Assembly (NCBI RefSeq): GCF_900114485.1
Contig: NZ_FOTF01000003.1
Span: 208,460 to 272,459, forward strand
DNA from: Loktanella salsilacus
GTDB taxonomy: Bacteria; Pseudomonadota; Alphaproteobacteria; Rhodobacterales; Rhodobacteraceae
Direction: 5' to 3'
DNA length: 64,000 bases
Both the position numbers and the translations under genes were made by a program. Positions 63,379 to 64,000 of the stretch are shown one piece after another. Position 1 is the stretch's first letter, and every line of letters begins with the position of its first letter. The notes beneath the pieces were generated by a model. The model worked only from the letters and a program-made list of their open reading frames with translations. It was not told the DNA's origin and did not search any database.

Positions 63379-63506
63379 TCGGTAAAATAGATCCCAACTA
63401 AGCCTAACCCGCATTCACTCGCGATCGAAGGAAACGTCGATGGTGCGCGGAAAGCTACCATAAGCTAAAAAATGATTCTGAGGTCAGAACCGGATCGGAA
63501 ATTCAA

Positions 63507-63642
63507 ATGTCGCTACAAAATCGTGTTGATCCCTTTGGCCATTTTCATGCCGTCCCGGCGCGAGGGGATCTGATGGGTAATCGAGGTATACTCCATGACG
63601 ATCATAAGCATGTTCAAAAGACGCACGCACATCAGAACTGGG
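63507..63642 (+). pseudogene. 5' part of a conserved small gene cut by an IS3-family element
   Basis: The frame starts MSLQNRVDPFGHFHAVPARG and continues to AHQNWVTC. This resembles the start of a conserved bacterial hypothetical protein whose members continue with a longer domain. Here the frame runs into the terminal repeat of an insertion sequence at 63643 and then into unrelated sequence. Function of the intact family is not known to me. Confidence 0.55.
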
Positions 63643-64000
63643 TGACCTGCCCCCTCTGTCAGGGTTGTTGTCCGCTGCTCTACTTTTCTCTAATTTTCAG
63701 GTGGGCGGGATAGGACAATGACGTGGGATACTCACCAGAACGAAAATCGGCTGTTCTGAAGCGGATGCTGCCGCCGAATAACTTGGCCATTCGGCAGCTT
63801 TCGCAGGATGAAGGGATTTCCGAGGCTACACTGCACAAGTGGCGGGCTGATGCGCGCAGCAAGGGGCAGCTTCTGCCTGACGCTGACGCTGGCCCTGAGG
63901 GTTGGTCTTCGCGCGACAAGTTCGCGGCGGTGTTGGAAACGGCAGCACTGAACGAAACTGATTTGGCCGAATACTGCCGCAAGCGCGGACTCTATCCGAC
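63643..64000 (+). mobile_element. IS3-family insertion sequence, left end (runs off the window)
   Basis: TGACCTGCCCCC at 63643-63654 looks like the terminal inverted repeat of IS3-type elements with this end sequence, and a transposase gene follows on the plus strand. The right end lies outside the window. Confidence 0.65.
63723..64000 (+). CDS. IS3-family transposase, N-terminal part
   Basis: From a GTG at 63723 the frame is open to the window end (about 92 residues): GYSPERKSAVLKRMLPPNNL, EGISEATLHKWRADARSKG, a helix-turn-helix, then DKFAAVLETAALNETDLAEY. This is the OrfA-type DNA-binding part of IS3-family transposases. Codons look intact, so the copy may be active. Confidence 0.78.
   Translation, partial: MGYSPERKSAVLKRMLPPNNLAIRQLSQDEGISEATLHKWRADARSKGQLLPDADAGPEGWSSRDKFAAVLETAALNETDLAEYCRKRGLYP

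Overview
The window looks like a chromosome segment of an alphaproteobacterium of the Rhodobacteraceae (marine Roseobacter-type). The basis is the GC-rich coding, a complete glpRDSTPQUV-type glycerol import locus, an ECF sigma/NrsF-controlled bufferin operon, and the closest family resemblances of the housekeeping genes. The genus cannot be fixed from the sequence alone. I saw no rRNA, tRNA or CRISPR array.

Positions 1-30.8 kb are ordinary host chromosome. In order they hold: a truncated sensor kinase; an ECF sigma factor with its NrsF-type membrane anti-sigma, divergent from a bufferin (copper-binding RiPP) operon bufA-bufB-bufC-doxX; a minus-strand glycerol ABC transporter and glycerol-3-phosphate dehydrogenase operon with divergent glpR; a DedA/PAP2/LssY fusion membrane protein; an oppABCDF peptide transporter; a phytase/esterase-like secreted protein; a FtsX-type ABC exporter/importer with a His/Asp-rich loop and a periplasmic partner (probably metal, possibly zinc); a PhoA alkaline phosphatase; a short Mfd-like translocase; and a LysR regulator divergent from an SbtA-like permease. 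Two sites of the form GTAAC-N17-CGAA, one facing the sigma gene and one facing bufA, tie the first two units into one regulon.

From about 30.8 kb to about 63.4 kb lies an acquired island, visibly more A/T-rich in its first part. It starts next to a start-less, host-like gene remnant. It carries (i) a NERD-nuclease/superfamily-1 helicase translationally coupled to a 1618-residue sacsin/HSP90-type ATPase with a DUF3883 nuclease-like domain and a UvrD-type C-terminal Tudor-like domain; (ii) a three-gene minus-strand operon with a tiny protein, a glycine/alanine-rich membrane protein and a candidate QxK nuclease-like protein; (iii) an HNH endonuclease; (iv) a decayed IS5-family element; (v) a three-gene operon of giant proteins: 1033 aa unknown, 1646 aa DEAD/DEAH helicase with a DUF1998-type zinc cluster, and 2036 aa AAA/STAND-like ATPase. 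Unit (v) is the best candidate for an undescribed system: it resembles DruE/DISARM-type defence helicases, but I do not recognise the set. Units (i) and (ii) are further candidate defence modules.

The right side of the island (56.8-63.4 kb) is a mobility module: a KfrA-like DNA-binding coiled-coil protein with two palindromic operators at its promoter, a Rep-like winged-helix protein, an excisionase-like HTH protein and two different tyrosine recombinases. Downstream are direct repeats and a perfect 20-bp-arm inverted repeat that could be recombination sites. The window closes in an IS3-family element that has entered a conserved small gene.
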